Source: Pimelobacter simplex
GTDB lineage: Bacteria; Actinomycetota; Actinomycetes; Propionibacteriales; Nocardioidaceae
Assembly: GCA_016803235.1 (NCBI GenBank)
Contig: JADCLI010000019.1
Coordinates: forward strand, 37,114 to 101,113
Length of the DNA: 64,000 nt
Reading direction: 5' to 3'
Shown: positions 17,242 through 25,954 of the stretch, piece after piece
Layout of the letters: each line of letters opens with the position of its first letter
Position numbering within the stretch: the first letter of the stretch is position 1
Translations under genes and position numbers: made by a program
Notes under the pieces: model-generated
Told to the model about the DNA's origin: nothing
The model's database searches: none
The model's input: the letters and a program-made list of their open reading frames with translations, nothing else

Positions 17242-18124
17242 GACGGGCCTCCGAGAGGGACTGGGAGATGAGCAGGAGCCCGAGGACCAGCGCGACCACG
17301 ACGGCCAGCGGACCCACGGCGAAGAACGGGGCCTCGTGCAGCAGCCGGACGCCGTCCTTGATGAGCGAGCCGAGCGAGGGGTCCGGAGGCCGCACGCCCA
17401 GGCCGAGGAAGCTCATCGCACCCTCGATGAACACCGCCACCGACATGGACACGGCGAGCTGGACGGTGAGCGGCTCCAGCGAGTTGGGCAGCACGTGCTT
17501 GCGCAGCACCCAGACCGGCCCGGCGCCGACGACCTGCGACGCCTCGACGAACGGCATCTCGCGCACCGTCCGCACGGCGGTGCGCACCAGCCGCCCGAAC
17601 ACCGGGATCTCCAGCGCGACGATGACGATGCCCACCGTCAGCAGGCCGGGTCCGAGGAACGCGGTCAGCAGGATGCCGAGGATCAGGGCCGGGAAGGCGA
17701 GCAACAGGTCGAACACCCGCTGCGCGACCACGTCCGTGACCGACCACCAGCTGGTGACCAGCCCGAGCAGCACCCCGAGCACCGCACCCACCGGCACCGC
17801 CGCGAAGACGACGACCAGGTCGGCCCGGATTCCGTGGAGCGTGCGGGACAGGATGTCCCGGTTCAGCTCGTCGGTGCCGAGCCAGTGCCCGGCACCCGGC
17901 CCCACCAGGTTGGCGCCCTTGACCTGCTCGGTCGGGCCGTACGGCGCCAGCAGGGGAGCGAGCAGGCCGAGCAGCACCACCGCACCGACCAGCACCACGC
18001 CGACCAGGCCGCGGCCGTGGCGCAGCGCGTGCAGCAGGCCGGGCCGCCGGGCAGGGGCGGGGTCGCCGGGCACCGGCCCGACCGGGACGGGGACGAGTGG
18101 TTCGGCGACGGCGATGTCGGCCAT
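17234..18124 (-). CDS. ABC transporter permease, DppC type
   Basis: 296 aa from the ATG at 18124, which shares one base with the upstream permease stop (TGATG). The N-terminus is cytoplasmic and followed by VVLVGAVVLLGLLAPLLAPYG. HWLGTDELNRDILSRTLHGIR is the OppC_N-to-permease junction conserved in DppC proteins (key residues LGTDxxxRD). Five further membrane helices carry the EAA-like loop MPFVEASQVVGAGPVWVLRKH. It pairs with the DppB-type permease to form the translocation channel. The open frame runs upstream to 18718 only as an out-of-phase shadow of that permease. Confidence 0.92.
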   Translation of the reverse strand: MADIAVAEPLVPVPVGPVPGDPAPARRPGLLHALRHGRGLVGVVLVGAVVLLGLLAPLLAPYGPTEQVKGANLVGPGAGHWLGTDELNRDILSRTLHGIRADLVVVFAAVPVGAVLGVLLGLVTSWWSVTDVVAQRVFDLLLAFPALILGILLTAFLGPGLLTVGIVIVALEIPVFGRLVRTAVRTVREMPFVEASQVVGAGPVWVLRKHVLPNSLEPLTVQLAVSMSVAVFIEGAMSFLGLGVRPPDPSLGSLIKDGVRLLHEAPFFAVGPLAVVVALVLGLLLISQSLSEARRA

Positions 18125-19083
18125 CAGGAGACTCCGTTCAGCCGGACGCGCGGGTCGAGCCACGCGTGGACGAGGTCGCTGGCGAGCTGGGTGAGCACGA
18201 AGACGACGACCGAGAGCAGCAGCAGGACCTGCACGACGGGGTAGTCGCGCGCCGAGATCCCCTGCTCGATGAGCCGGCCCAGTCCGGGCCAGGCGAAGAC
18301 CGCCTCGACCAGGATCGCCCCGCCGAGCAGGGTGCCGAACTGGATGCCCAGCACCGTGACCGACGACGGCAGCGCGTTGCGCAGCGCCTGGGTGAGCACG
18401 ATCCTGCGCCGCGGGATGCCGAGCGCGCGGGCCGTGGTGACGTAGGGCTGCTGCAGCTGGGTGCGCAGCGCCTCGGTCAGGAACCGGGTCAGCGCCGCCC
18501 ACGCCGGGAGGGCGAGGGCCAGACCCGGCAGCAGGAGGTACTGGAAGGCGATGTCCGGGTGGGAGAAGAACCCACCCGGCGGCGTACCTCCGGCCGGCAG
18601 GACCGGGAAGCGCACCGCGAACACCAGCACCAGCACCAGCGCCGTCGCGAAGGTCGGCACCGCCACCGCGGCCGTGTTGAGGGCCGACAGCAGCGAGTTC
18701 AGCCACCGCTTGTCCCACACGACCGCGACGGTGCTGGTGAGCACCGCACCGGCCGAGGCCAGCACGAGTGCGAACAGCGTGAGCACCACGGTGTTGAGTG
18801 CGCCGTCCGCGATCAGGTCGCCGACGTCGCCCCCGAGCTTGTACGACGGACCGAGGTCGAGCCTCGCGAGGTCGCCCAGCCAGTGCAGGTACTGGCTCCA
18901 GAAGGGCCGGTCCAGCCCGAGCTCCGCGCGGATGGCCGCGCGGGACTCGGGCGTGGCGTCCGGCCCGGCGAGCACCGAGACCGGGTCGCCGGGCACCAGC
19001 CGGATCAGGGCGAAGATCCCGATCGAGGCCAGCACCATCACCAGCAGGGCCGAGCCCAGTCTGCTGAGGAGGTAACGGATCAT
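18124..19083 (-). CDS. ABC transporter permease, DppB type
   Basis: 319 aa, about six membrane helices. The MIRYLLSRLGSALLVM start and LIRLVPGDPVSVLAG segment are the usual DppB opening. The ELGLDRPFWSQYLHWLGDL loop is typical of the periplasmic region, and the EAA-type loop includes VTTARALGIPRRRIVLTQALRNAL. It is encoded 10 nt after the binding-protein stop and overlaps the DppC start by one base, so the importer is one transcription unit. Confidence 0.93.
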   Translation of the reverse strand: MIRYLLSRLGSALLVMVLASIGIFALIRLVPGDPVSVLAGPDATPESRAAIRAELGLDRPFWSQYLHWLGDLARLDLGPSYKLGGDVGDLIADGALNTVVLTLFALVLASAGAVLTSTVAVVWDKRWLNSLLSALNTAAVAVPTFATALVLVLVFAVRFPVLPAGGTPPGGFFSHPDIAFQYLLLPGLALALPAWAALTRFLTEALRTQLQQPYVTTARALGIPRRRIVLTQALRNALPSSVTVLGIQFGTLLGGAILVEAVFAWPGLGRLIEQGISARDYPVVQVLLLLSVVVFVLTQLASDLVHAWLDPRVRLNGVS

Positions 19084-19093
19084 CGCGATCGAC

Positions 19094-20692
19094 TCACTTG
19101 GTCAGGTACGTGTCGTAGAACAGCGGCTCGCCGCGCTTCGACTCGCCGATGTCGTGGACCTGGGTGCTGCTCGCGTCCTGCGGCAGGGTGATCGCGATCT
19201 CCAGCAGGAAGGAGCCCTTCAGCAGCTGCTCGTTGAGGGCGGTGTAGTCGCTCGGGTCGACGTCGCCGGCCCGCTGCTTCCAGACCTTCTCCGCGGCCGC
19301 CTTGTAGTCGGCGTCCACGTACAGCGAGGCGTTGTGATCGGCGTTGAAGGGGTACGCCGAGACCGCGAGCGTCGACGGCGTGTAGTGCGCGTAGCCGTGG
19401 CTGAGGATCCACAGGCCTTCGAACTTCGCGCCGATCAGCTGCTGGATCACCTGCGCCTGCTCCTGCGGGTCGAGCTCGACCTCGATGCCGACCTTCGCCA
19501 GGTCCGCCTGCACGATCTGCGCGATGCCGCCGTAGATCGGGTTCTCCGCCGGGTAGGTCAGCGGGAGCTTCGGGATCTCGACGCCGTCGGCCTTCGCCTC
19601 GTCGACGAGGGCCTTGGCCTGGTCGAGGTCGTAGTCGTAGGTGGCGTTGGACTTCTCGTCGTACGCCGGCGAGTAGCTCGGCCACGGCAGGCTGATCGGC
19701 ACGCCGGCACCGCGCAGCACCTCGTCGACGACGCGCTCGCGGTCGAGCGCGTACGCGATCGCCTGGCGCACTCGAACGTCGGACAGCGCCGGGTTGGTCA
19801 CGTTCGTGCCGACGTACACCTGGCCCTCCGCGCCGTCCCACTGGTTGACGTGGAACGCCTCGTCCTTGCCGAGGCTCTCGAAGTCGCGGTACGACGCACC
19901 GAGGATGAGGTCGAGCTGGTGGGCGCGCAGCTGGGCCACCTGCGCCTGCGGGTCCGGGATGACGCTGACGTCGATGCCGTCGAGGGACGGCTTGCCGCGC
20001 CAGTAGTCGTCGTTGCGGGTGAAGCTGATCGTGGCGCCGGGGCTCCAGCTCTCGAACTCGAACGCCCCGGTGCCGACGAACGCCTTGCCCTCCCGGAGCT
20101 GGTCGATCGACTCGGAGTCGATGATCGGAAGCATGTCGAGCAGGTCGAACACGTTGCTCAGCGGGTGCGCGAAGGTCAGCGTGATCGCGTGCTCGTCGCT
20201 GGTGTCGAAGCCGGTGATCGCGGCAGCGGTGCGCTGCAGCTGTACGGTCCACACCGGGTCGGCCCAGGTCCTGATGCTGAACTCGACGTCCTTGCTCGTG
20301 AACGGGCGACCGGAGTGGAACGTCACGTCGTCACGCAGCTGCAGCGTCAGCTGGGTGCCGTCCTGCGACAGCTCCCACGACGTCGCCAGCGACGGCTGCG
20401 GCTCGAGCTCGTCGAGCGGGTAGTCGATCAGCGAGTCGTAGACGCTGCCGATCAGCAGGTTGATGGAGTCGCTGGAGTTCGTGAAGATCCGCGCCGGGAT
20501 GATGTCGTTGAGGGCGCCGACGCGCAGCGTGCCGCCCTCCTGGCGCTCACCGGAGCTCGACTTCAGCTCGTCGACGGCCGACGAGCAGGCAGTCGCCGCC
20601 AGCAGCGTGGTCGCGGCGAGCAGCGCGGCCGCCAGGCGTCGGACTCGGCGGCGGGGGCGTCGGCGCGGATGGGCGGGGGCAGAGCTGGACAC
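19094..20692 (-). CDS. Substrate-binding lipoprotein of the ABC importer (SBP_bac_5)
   Basis: 532 aa from GTG. An Arg-rich N-terminus and a hydrophobic segment end in the lipobox LAATAC with lipidated C36, so the protein is anchored outside the membrane. The mature part follows the SBP_bac_5 pattern: GGTLRVGALNDI, then SLIDYPL and LATSWELSQDGTQLTLQLRDDVTFHSG (the family's W-x-x-S-x-D-G-x-x-x-x-x-x-L block). It captures the ligand and delivers it to the DppBC-type permeases. The family binds peptides, nickel chelates, glycosides and others; here an organosulfur ligand is inferred from neighbours. Confidence 0.93.
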   Translation of the reverse strand: MSSSAPAHPRRRPRRRVRRLAAALLAATTLLAATACSSAVDELKSSSGERQEGGTLRVGALNDIIPARIFTNSSDSINLLIGSVYDSLIDYPLDELEPQPSLATSWELSQDGTQLTLQLRDDVTFHSGRPFTSKDVEFSIRTWADPVWTVQLQRTAAAITGFDTSDEHAITLTFAHPLSNVFDLLDMLPIIDSESIDQLREGKAFVGTGAFEFESWSPGATISFTRNDDYWRGKPSLDGIDVSVIPDPQAQVAQLRAHQLDLILGASYRDFESLGKDEAFHVNQWDGAEGQVYVGTNVTNPALSDVRVRQAIAYALDRERVVDEVLRGAGVPISLPWPSYSPAYDEKSNATYDYDLDQAKALVDEAKADGVEIPKLPLTYPAENPIYGGIAQIVQADLAKVGIEVELDPQEQAQVIQQLIGAKFEGLWILSHGYAHYTPSTLAVSAYPFNADHNASLYVDADYKAAAEKVWKQRAGDVDPSDYTALNEQLLKGSFLLEIAITLPQDASSTQVHDIGESKRGEPLFYDTYLTK

Positions 20693-20740
20693 AGGTGTTC
20701 CTTTCGCAGGGTGCGGGAGGTCCGAGAGGGGTGAGGGTGG

Positions 20741-21826
20741 TCAGGCGCCGGGTCGACACGCGCCGTCCGCCTCGACACCGGTGAGCTCGACACAGGCGAG
20801 CGGGTCGTCGAGGACGGGACCGAGGGCGACGGTGCAGGCGCTGATCGCCTGGATGTCGCTGCCGAAGCGGGTGAACGACACGGGGACCCGGTGGTCGAGG
20901 GCGGTGTGCTCCTCGTAGGCCGTGACGATGACGTCGAGCAGGCCGGGGTCACCGGTGAAGGCCTGGCCGACCAGGACCACCTGGTCGGGGGAGAGCATGT
21001 CGCGCACCGAGCCGGCCATCGCGCCGAGGGCACCGGCCCGCTCCACGGCAGGCAGTACGTCGACCGCCACCGCCAGGCAGCCGGAGCGGCCGCAGGTGCA
21101 CGGGACGTCCGCACCGGTGGGGAAGTGGGTGAGGCTGGCGGCCCGGGTGACGTCGGTCTGCACGCCGCGGTCGACCGCGACCGACCAGCCGAAGGTGTCG
21201 CGGGCGTACAGGTAGAGCGTGAGACCACCGGTGCTGCCGCGTCCCTGGCGCCGGTGCAGGAACTCGGCCGCCGCCACAGCGGAGATGTGGTCGCCGGTGC
21301 GCACCGGGAGACCGGTGAGCTCGTGCAGCTCGGTCTCGCGCTCGCTCGGGACCAGGCCGATCTCCCGCCAGGGCGCGACCAGACCGGCCGCGAGCGGCAC
21401 CCGGCCGGGGTGGGAGCCGAGCAGCGTCGCGGCCTCGCGGCTGAGCTGCTCGAGGTCGGGCTCGGCTCCGAGCGGGCGGCGTACGGTCGTCGAGGCGAGG
21501 ACGCGTCCGGTGAGGTCGCCGAGCGCGACGGTGGCGATCCGGCGCCCGACGTGGACGCCGATGGTGACGTAGTGGTCGGCGTCGATCTCGACGGGGACGC
21601 CGGGCCGGCCGGTCGCGCCGGGCCGGGCCAGGTCGGGTCGCTCGCGGAGCAGGCCGCGCTCGACGAGCAGGGCGGCGGTGCGCCCGACGGTGGCGATGCT
21701 CAGGCCGGTGGCGGCGGCGATCTCGTCGCGCGAGGCGCGGCCCGCGGTGCGGACCTGCTCGAGGACCTGGGTCGGCGTGGAGCTGAACCGGCCGCGGGAC
21801 ACGGTGATGATCGGTGAGCGTGTCAT
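20741..21826 (-). CDS. ROK family transcriptional regulator
   Basis: 361 aa. An N-terminal winged helix (about 15-65: TQVLEQVRTAGRASRDEIAAATGLSIATVGR) precedes a ROK sugar-kinase-like domain. The ROK zinc motif is VPCTCGRSGCLAV. The ATP-binding DxGxT motif is not recognisable (IGVHVGRRIATV), so it probably senses a ligand without phosphorylating it. A good AGGAGG lies upstream of the ATG. It is the first gene on the minus strand of the importer/sulfatase locus and faces the TauD-type dioxygenase across a 224-bp divergent region that holds a small palindrome. It is the likely regulator of both sides. Confidence 0.9.
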   Translation of the reverse strand: MTRSPIITVSRGRFSSTPTQVLEQVRTAGRASRDEIAAATGLSIATVGRTAALLVERGLLRERPDLARPGATGRPGVPVEIDADHYVTIGVHVGRRIATVALGDLTGRVLASTTVRRPLGAEPDLEQLSREAATLLGSHPGRVPLAAGLVAPWREIGLVPSERETELHELTGLPVRTGDHISAVAAAEFLHRRQGRGSTGGLTLYLYARDTFGWSVAVDRGVQTDVTRAASLTHFPTGADVPCTCGRSGCLAVAVDVLPAVERAGALGAMAGSVRDMLSPDQVVLVGQAFTGDPGLLDVIVTAYEEHTALDHRVPVSFTRFGSDIQAISACTVALGPVLDDPLACVELTGVEADGACRPGA

Positions 21827-21868
21827 GCCGTGCCTCCTGTCCCGGTCGCCGATCTGGAATGTCTATCA

Positions 21869-21890
21869 ATCTACTCGACAAACTGTAGAT
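21869..21890. promoter_or_regulatory. Inverted repeat in the ROK/dioxygenase divergent promoter region
   Basis: ATCTAC (21869-21874) and GTAGAT (21885-21890) are 6-bp arms separated by 10 bp in an AT-rich patch unlike its surroundings. It lies 43 bp upstream of the ROK start and 160 bp upstream of the dioxygenase start. Candidate ROK operator; inference only. Confidence 0.4.
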
Positions 21891-22050
21891 CACGACGGAG
21901 GGTGCCGTGCAACCGTGTCCCGGGATCCGGGCGGGTTCGGCTCACGGTGAGCGAAAGCCTTGTCCGACGCGGGTTTCCTCCCCACCGTTGGGCCTCGTTC
22001 GATCCCTGGTGACCCCCAGGGAGTTCCCCAGCGACCCGAAGGACGCCCTC

Positions 22051-22989
22051 ATGACCATCAGCCTCGACCGCGAGACCGCCGCTCCCACGACCATCACGGT
22101 GAGCAAGCTGGGCAGCCGGATCGGCGCCCGCATCGACGGCGTCCGCCTCGGTGGCGACCTCGCTCCGGAGACCGTCGCCGACATCCGGGCGGCGATCAAC
22201 GAGCACAAGGTCGTCTTCTTCCGCGGCCAGGACCACCTCGACGACGACGGGCAGATCGCGTTCGGTGAGCTGCTCGGCCCGCTCACCACCGCCCACCCGA
22301 CCGTCAACACGGGCAGCGCCCGCGTGCTCGCCCTCAAGGCCACCCAGGGCATGGCCGCCAACTCCTGGCACACCGACGTGACCTTCGTGGACCGGGTGCC
22401 GGCGTTCTCGGTCCTGCGCGGTGTCACCATCCCGGCGTACGGCGGCAGCACGGTCTGGGCCAACACGGTGACCGCGTACGAGACGCTCCCGCCCCAGCTC
22501 AAGGCGCTCGTCGACGACCTGTGGGCCGTGCACACCAACGACTACGACTACGCCAACCACTACACCGAGGAGGGGGAGGCGAACACCCAGTTCAGCCGCG
22601 CCGAGTTCGCCTCGACGGTCTACCAGACCGAGCACCCGGTGGTCCGGGTCCACCCGGAGACCGGCGAGCGGTCGCTGCTGCTGGGCCACTTCGTGAAGAA
22701 CTTCGTCGGCTTCAACTCCAAGGAGTCCTCGACCCTCTTCAACCTGCTGCAGGACCGTGTCACCAAGCTCGAGAACACCGTCCGCTGGACGTGGGAGCAG
22801 GGCGACGTCGCGATCTGGGACAACCGCGCCACCCAGCACTACGCCACCGCCGACTTCGACACCCAGCTGCGCGAGGTACGCCGGATCACCGTGCAGGGCC
22901 CCGTCCCGGTCTCGATCGACGGCCGCGAGAGCCGGGTGCTGCAGGGCTCGGCCGACGTCTACAACCGGCTCGACGAGCTCATCCGCTGA
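22051..22989 (+). CDS. TauD/TfdA-type alpha-ketoglutarate-dependent dioxygenase
   Basis: 312 aa from the ATG at 22051, with GAAGGA upstream. The facial triad is the H107-x-D109 of WHTDVTF and H263 in ATQHYAT. The arginines of [10 protein letters not shown] provide the alpha-ketoglutarate site. Conserved fold elements include VVFFRGQ and [10 protein letters not shown]. TauD-family enzymes hydroxylate taurine, alkylsulfonates or alkyl sulfate esters (AtsK) and so release sulfite or sulfate. Divergence from a sulfatase/FGE/ABC importer locus supports an alkylsulfatase-like or sulfonate-scavenging role. The open frame extends to 21907, but the start at 22051 matches the family and has the ribosome site. 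Confidence 0.93.
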   Translation: MTISLDRETAAPTTITVSKLGSRIGARIDGVRLGGDLAPETVADIRAAINEHKVVFFRGQDHLDDDGQIAFGELLGPLTTAHPTVNTGSARVLALKATQGMAANSWHTDVTFVDRVPAFSVLRGVTIPAYGGSTVWANTVTAYETLPPQLKALVDDLWAVHTNDYDYANHYTEEGEANTQFSRAEFASTVYQTEHPVVRVHPETGERSLLLGHFVKNFVGFNSKESSTLFNLLQDRVTKLENTVRWTWEQGDVAIWDNRATQHYATADFDTQLREVRRITVQGPVPVSIDGRESRVLQGSADVYNRLDELIR

Positions 22990-23013
22990 GTGCCACGCGT
23001 CGGCGGCCGGGCG

Positions 23014-23019
23014 TAGCGT
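23014..23019 (+). promoter_or_regulatory. -10 hexamer TAGCGT of a leaderless promoter
   Basis: TAGCGT ends 7 nt before the DinB-like ATG, identical in sequence to the hexamer of the truncated haemoglobin. Confidence 0.45.
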
Positions 23020-23026
23020 CGGTGGC

Positions 23027-23530
23027 ATGACTCCTGCCGACCTGCTGACCGACGCCTTCTCCCGTGTCCTCGGCGTCGTCGAGTCCGTCCTCGACGGCGC
23101 CGACGACGCCCTCCTCGTGCAGCGCCCGGGTCCGGACGCCAACAGCATCGCCTGGCTGGTCTGGCACCTGACCCGGGTGCAGGACGACCACGTGGCCCAC
23201 GTCGCCGGCACCGGCCAGGTCTGGACCGACGACGGGTACGCCGACCGGTTCGCCCTGCCGCTCGACCCGCGCGACATCGGCTACGGCCACACCAGCGAGC
23301 AGGTCGGGTCGGTCGTCGCGCCGGCCGGGCTGCTGCTCGACTACTACCGCGCCACCCACGCCCGCACGCTCGGCTACGTGGCAGCGCTGAGCGGCGACGA
23401 CCTCGACCGGGTCGTCGACACCCGCTGGGACCCGCCGGTCACCCTGGGCGTCCGGCTGGTCAGCGTGCTCGACGACTGCGCGCAGCACGCCGGGCAGGCG
23501 GCGTACGTGAAGGGGCTGCTGCAGGGCTAG
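23027..23530 (+). CDS. DinB-like / DUF664 four-helix-bundle protein
   Basis: 167 aa. The pattern of a mycothiol/bacillithiol-dependent-enzyme-type metal fold is visible. A first histidine lies in AWLVWHLTRVQDDHV (with a second histidine nearby), and the C-terminal HAGQ of DDCAQHAGQAAYVKG is the characteristic H-x-x-Q/R metal-binding end. These proteins are usually metal-dependent thiol transferases or proteins of unknown function; the reaction is not predictable here. Its TAG stop is the same CTAG that provides the stop of the convergent nitronate monooxygenase gene. Confidence 0.85.
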   Translation: MTPADLLTDAFSRVLGVVESVLDGADDALLVQRPGPDANSIAWLVWHLTRVQDDHVAHVAGTGQVWTDDGYADRFALPLDPRDIGYGHTSEQVGSVVAPAGLLLDYYRATHARTLGYVAALSGDDLDRVVDTRWDPPVTLGVRLVSVLDDCAQHAGQAAYVKGLLQG

Positions 23531-24561
23531 AGCGCCGCAGCCAGCTCCCGCACGATCTCCCCGGCCGACCGCTCCTCGGCGCTGCGCCAGCCCGTGCCGG
23601 CCCACAGGTGCAGCCGGTGCGGATCGCCCCTCAGCGCGGCGGTCCGGCGCAGGTCGCGGGTCAGGTGGTGCAGCTCCGGGTACCCGTACGGCGCCCCGGC
23701 GCCGTGCCGCTCGGCGAACCCGTTGCGCAGTGCCCGCGCGGGCCGACCGGTGAAGGCATGGGTGACGGCGGTCGTGGTGAAGGCGGGATCGGTGAGCGCG
23801 GCGCGGTGGGTGGGCGTCGTACCGGCCTCGGTGGCGCGGAGCAGCAGCGTGCCGACGGCGACCGCCTCGGCGCCGGCTGCGACGAGGTCGCGTACGTCGA
23901 CCGGCCCGGACACCCCGCCGGCCGCGACGAGCGGCAGCCGGGTCACCGCTGCCACGGCGCGGACCACGTCGGCGGTGGCGGCGTCGGTGATCGTGCGTCG
24001 CGGGTCGAAGGTGCCGTTGTGCCCGCCGGCGGCAGGACCCTGCACGACCAGGCCGTCGACGCCGGCGTCCTCGGCGGCACGGGCCTCCTCGGGCGTGGTC
24101 ACCGTCGCCAGCACCCGCGAGCCGGCGGCCTGCAGGGCCGCGATGTCGGCGCGGTCGGGGAGGCCGAAGGTCAGCGACACCACCGGCACCGGGTGCGCCA
24201 CGAGCAGCGCGACCTTCTCCCGCCACGCGTCGTCGTCGTGGCGCGGCTCGGCGGGGAGCTCGGCGCCGAGGGCATCGGCCTCGGGCCGGATCGCCTCCCG
24301 GTAGGCCCGGTAGGCCTCCGGCGGGATCTCCCCGGACTGGGGCACGAACAGGTTCACCCCGAAGGACGGCCCGGCCGCGTGCGCCGCGGCGAGCCGGTCG
24401 GCGAACGTCTCGGCCGACAGGTAGCCGGCCGGCAGGAACGCGAACCCACCGGCGGCGCTCACCGCCGCGGCGAGCGCGGGCGTCGACGGTCCGCCCGCCA
24501 TGGGCGCGGCCGCGAGCGGGAGGTCGGACTGGAGGAGGGGCGCCGCCGTCACGCCACCCAT
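23527..24561 (-). CDS. Nitronate monooxygenase family flavoprotein
   Basis: 344 aa from the ATG at 24561. An alpha/beta-barrel with FMN-site elements: PMAGGPSTPALAAAVSAAGG at the N-terminus, GLVVQGPAAGGHNGT (phosphate loop, with the catalytic-region histidine), PLVAAGGVS and AVAVGTLLLR. It matches class II nitronate monooxygenases (2-nitropropane dioxygenase type), which oxidise propionate-3-nitronate and similar toxins using FMN and O2. The long open frame upstream of 24561 is antisense to the MFS gene and should not be used as the start. Only 54 bp separate it from the divergent MFS gene. Confidence 0.9.
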   Translation of the reverse strand: MGGVTAAPLLQSDLPLAAAPMAGGPSTPALAAAVSAAGGFAFLPAGYLSAETFADRLAAAHAAGPSFGVNLFVPQSGEIPPEAYRAYREAIRPEADALGAELPAEPRHDDDAWREKVALLVAHPVPVVSLTFGLPDRADIAALQAAGSRVLATVTTPEEARAAEDAGVDGLVVQGPAAGGHNGTFDPRRTITDAATADVVRAVAAVTRLPLVAAGGVSGPVDVRDLVAAGAEAVAVGTLLLRATEAGTTPTHRAALTDPAFTTTAVTHAFTGRPARALRNGFAERHGAGAPYGYPELHHLTRDLRRTAALRGDPHRLHLWAGTGWRSAEERSAGEIVRELAAAL

Positions 24562-24615
24562 CGTGCCGCACCCACCCACGGGCCACCGGTGGCCGTGCCC
24601 GAGAATGGCCCGGAC

Positions 24616-25812
24616 ATGACCGAGCGACCTGTGGACCCGCGCGCCCGCGTCGTCCTGGTCACGCTGTGCGTCACGGTGACCGTCGCGTACGGCGTCCTGT
24701 ACTACTCGTTCACCGTCCTCGCCCCCGGCATCAGCGACGACACCGGCTGGTCGACGCCGGCCGTGACGACGGTCTTCTCGGCGGGCACCCTGGTGGGCGC
24801 GCTCGTCGGCATCCTGACCGGCCGGGTGATCCAGCGCCGGGGGCCGCGGCTCGTGATGACGGCCGGCAGCCTGGTCGGCGCGCTCGCGGCGCTCGTCATC
24901 GCCGCGGCGCCCAACCTGCCGGTGTTCACGCTGGGGTGGCTGCTCGCGGGCGCGGCGGGTGCCGGCACCTTCTACCCGCCGGCGTTCGCCGCCCTCACCC
25001 GGTGGTACGGCGACCAACGGGTGCGCGCCATCACGACCCTGACCCTGGCCGCGGCCTTCTCCTCGACGATCTTCGCCCCGCTGATCGCCTTCCTCGACGC
25101 GGAGTGGGGCTGGCGGACGGCGTACGTCGTGCTCGGCGCGATCATGCTCGTCCTCACTGCACCCGCGCACGCGGTGGTGCTGCGCCTGCCCTGGCAGCCG
25201 GCTGCGGCCGAGCACGGCACCCACGAGCGCTCGCGCAGCGACCGGGAGGTCATCGCCAGTCGCACCTTCGTGCTGGTCGCGGTCTCCGGCGCCCTGACCA
25301 CCCTGGTCATGTTCGCCTCGCTCGTCCACCTGGTGCCGCTGCTCCTCGACCGCGGGATGAGCGTCCAGCTCGCCGCGTGGGCGCTCGGGCTCAGTGGCGC
25401 CGGCCAGGTCGTCGGCCGGTTGCTGTACGCCGCCCTCGAGCGCCGGCTCTCGCCGAACCCGCGGGCGGCCCTGGTCATGGTGCTGCTCGCGGCGATGGTC
25501 CTGGCGCTCGGCGTCGTGCCGGGACCGGTGCCGCTGCTGATCGCGATCGCGGTGCTGGCCGGAGCCGCCCGCGGCCTGTTCACCCTCGTCGGGGCGACCG
25601 TGGTCGGCGACCACTGGGGGCCGGAGCGGTACGCCGCCCTCAACGGTGTCTACAACGCGCCCGTGGGCGTGGCCGCGGCCCTGGCTCCCGCCGTCGGTGC
25701 CGCACTGATCGCCTGGACCGGCAGTGTCACCGGGCTCTTCCTCGTCCTGGCCGCGCTGGGGGTGCTCGGTGCCGGGCTCGCCGCGGTCGCCGGAACCCCC
25801 GACCGCGGGTAG
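24616..25812 (+). CDS. MFS transporter
   Basis: 398 aa with about twelve membrane helices in two halves. Early residues TLCVTVTVAYGVLYYSFTVL form helix 1, LTGRVIQRRGPRLVM is the MFS loop 2-3 motif, and helices 7-12 follow the cytoplasmic loop QPAAAEHGTHERSRSDRE. The layout resembles oxalate/formate antiporter-like or YfkF-type carriers. The direction of transport and substrate are unknown. The start is the ATG at 24616; the frame upstream is antisense to nitronate monooxygenase. A hairpin follows its stop. Confidence 0.9.
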   Translation: MTERPVDPRARVVLVTLCVTVTVAYGVLYYSFTVLAPGISDDTGWSTPAVTTVFSAGTLVGALVGILTGRVIQRRGPRLVMTAGSLVGALAALVIAAAPNLPVFTLGWLLAGAAGAGTFYPPAFAALTRWYGDQRVRAITTLTLAAAFSSTIFAPLIAFLDAEWGWRTAYVVLGAIMLVLTAPAHAVVLRLPWQPAAAEHGTHERSRSDREVIASRTFVLVAVSGALTTLVMFASLVHLVPLLLDRGMSVQLAAWALGLSGAGQVVGRLLYAALERRLSPNPRAALVMVLLAAMVLALGVVPGPVPLLIAIAVLAGAARGLFTLVGATVVGDHWGPERYAALNGVYNAPVGVAAALAPAVGAALIAWTGSVTGLFLVLAALGVLGAGLAAVAGTPDRG

Positions 25813-25825
25813 CGGCGCTCGCGGT

Positions 25826-25850
25826 GCCTCGGCCTGCGGACCGCCGAGGC
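25826..25850 (+). terminator. Hairpin after the MFS gene
   Basis: GCCTCGGC (25826-25833) and GCCGAGGC (25843-25850) form a perfect 8-bp GC stem with a 9-nt loop, 14 bp after the stop. No T-tract follows. Confidence 0.5.
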
Positions 25851-25870
25851 GCGGGGTTGGAGGAACGCTG

Positions 25871-25954
25871 ATGTTTATCGACGCGTACGATGTGACCGCG
25901 TTCACTCGGCCGGCCCGGTGCCGGTTTGCGAGAGGCATTGCCAGATCCGGTTGA
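25871..25954 (+). CDS. Short open frame with a duplicated leader (27 codons), possibly a gene remnant
   Basis: The ATG at 25871 has a strong TTGGAGGAACG ribosome site. The 20-odd bases around its start, GAGGAAC-N3-GATGTTTATCG, match the start region of the secreted protein gene at 38487 (GAGGAAC-N3-GATGTTTATCG). After MFI the two proteins diverge, and this one stops at 25954 (MFIDAYDV opening, Arg-rich middle, no signal peptide). It could be a leader peptide or the decayed 5' end of a paralogue of the DUF6801-like proteins that flank the Mce operon. Translation is unproven. Confidence 0.4.
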   Translation: MFIDAYDVTAFTRPARCRFARGIARSG

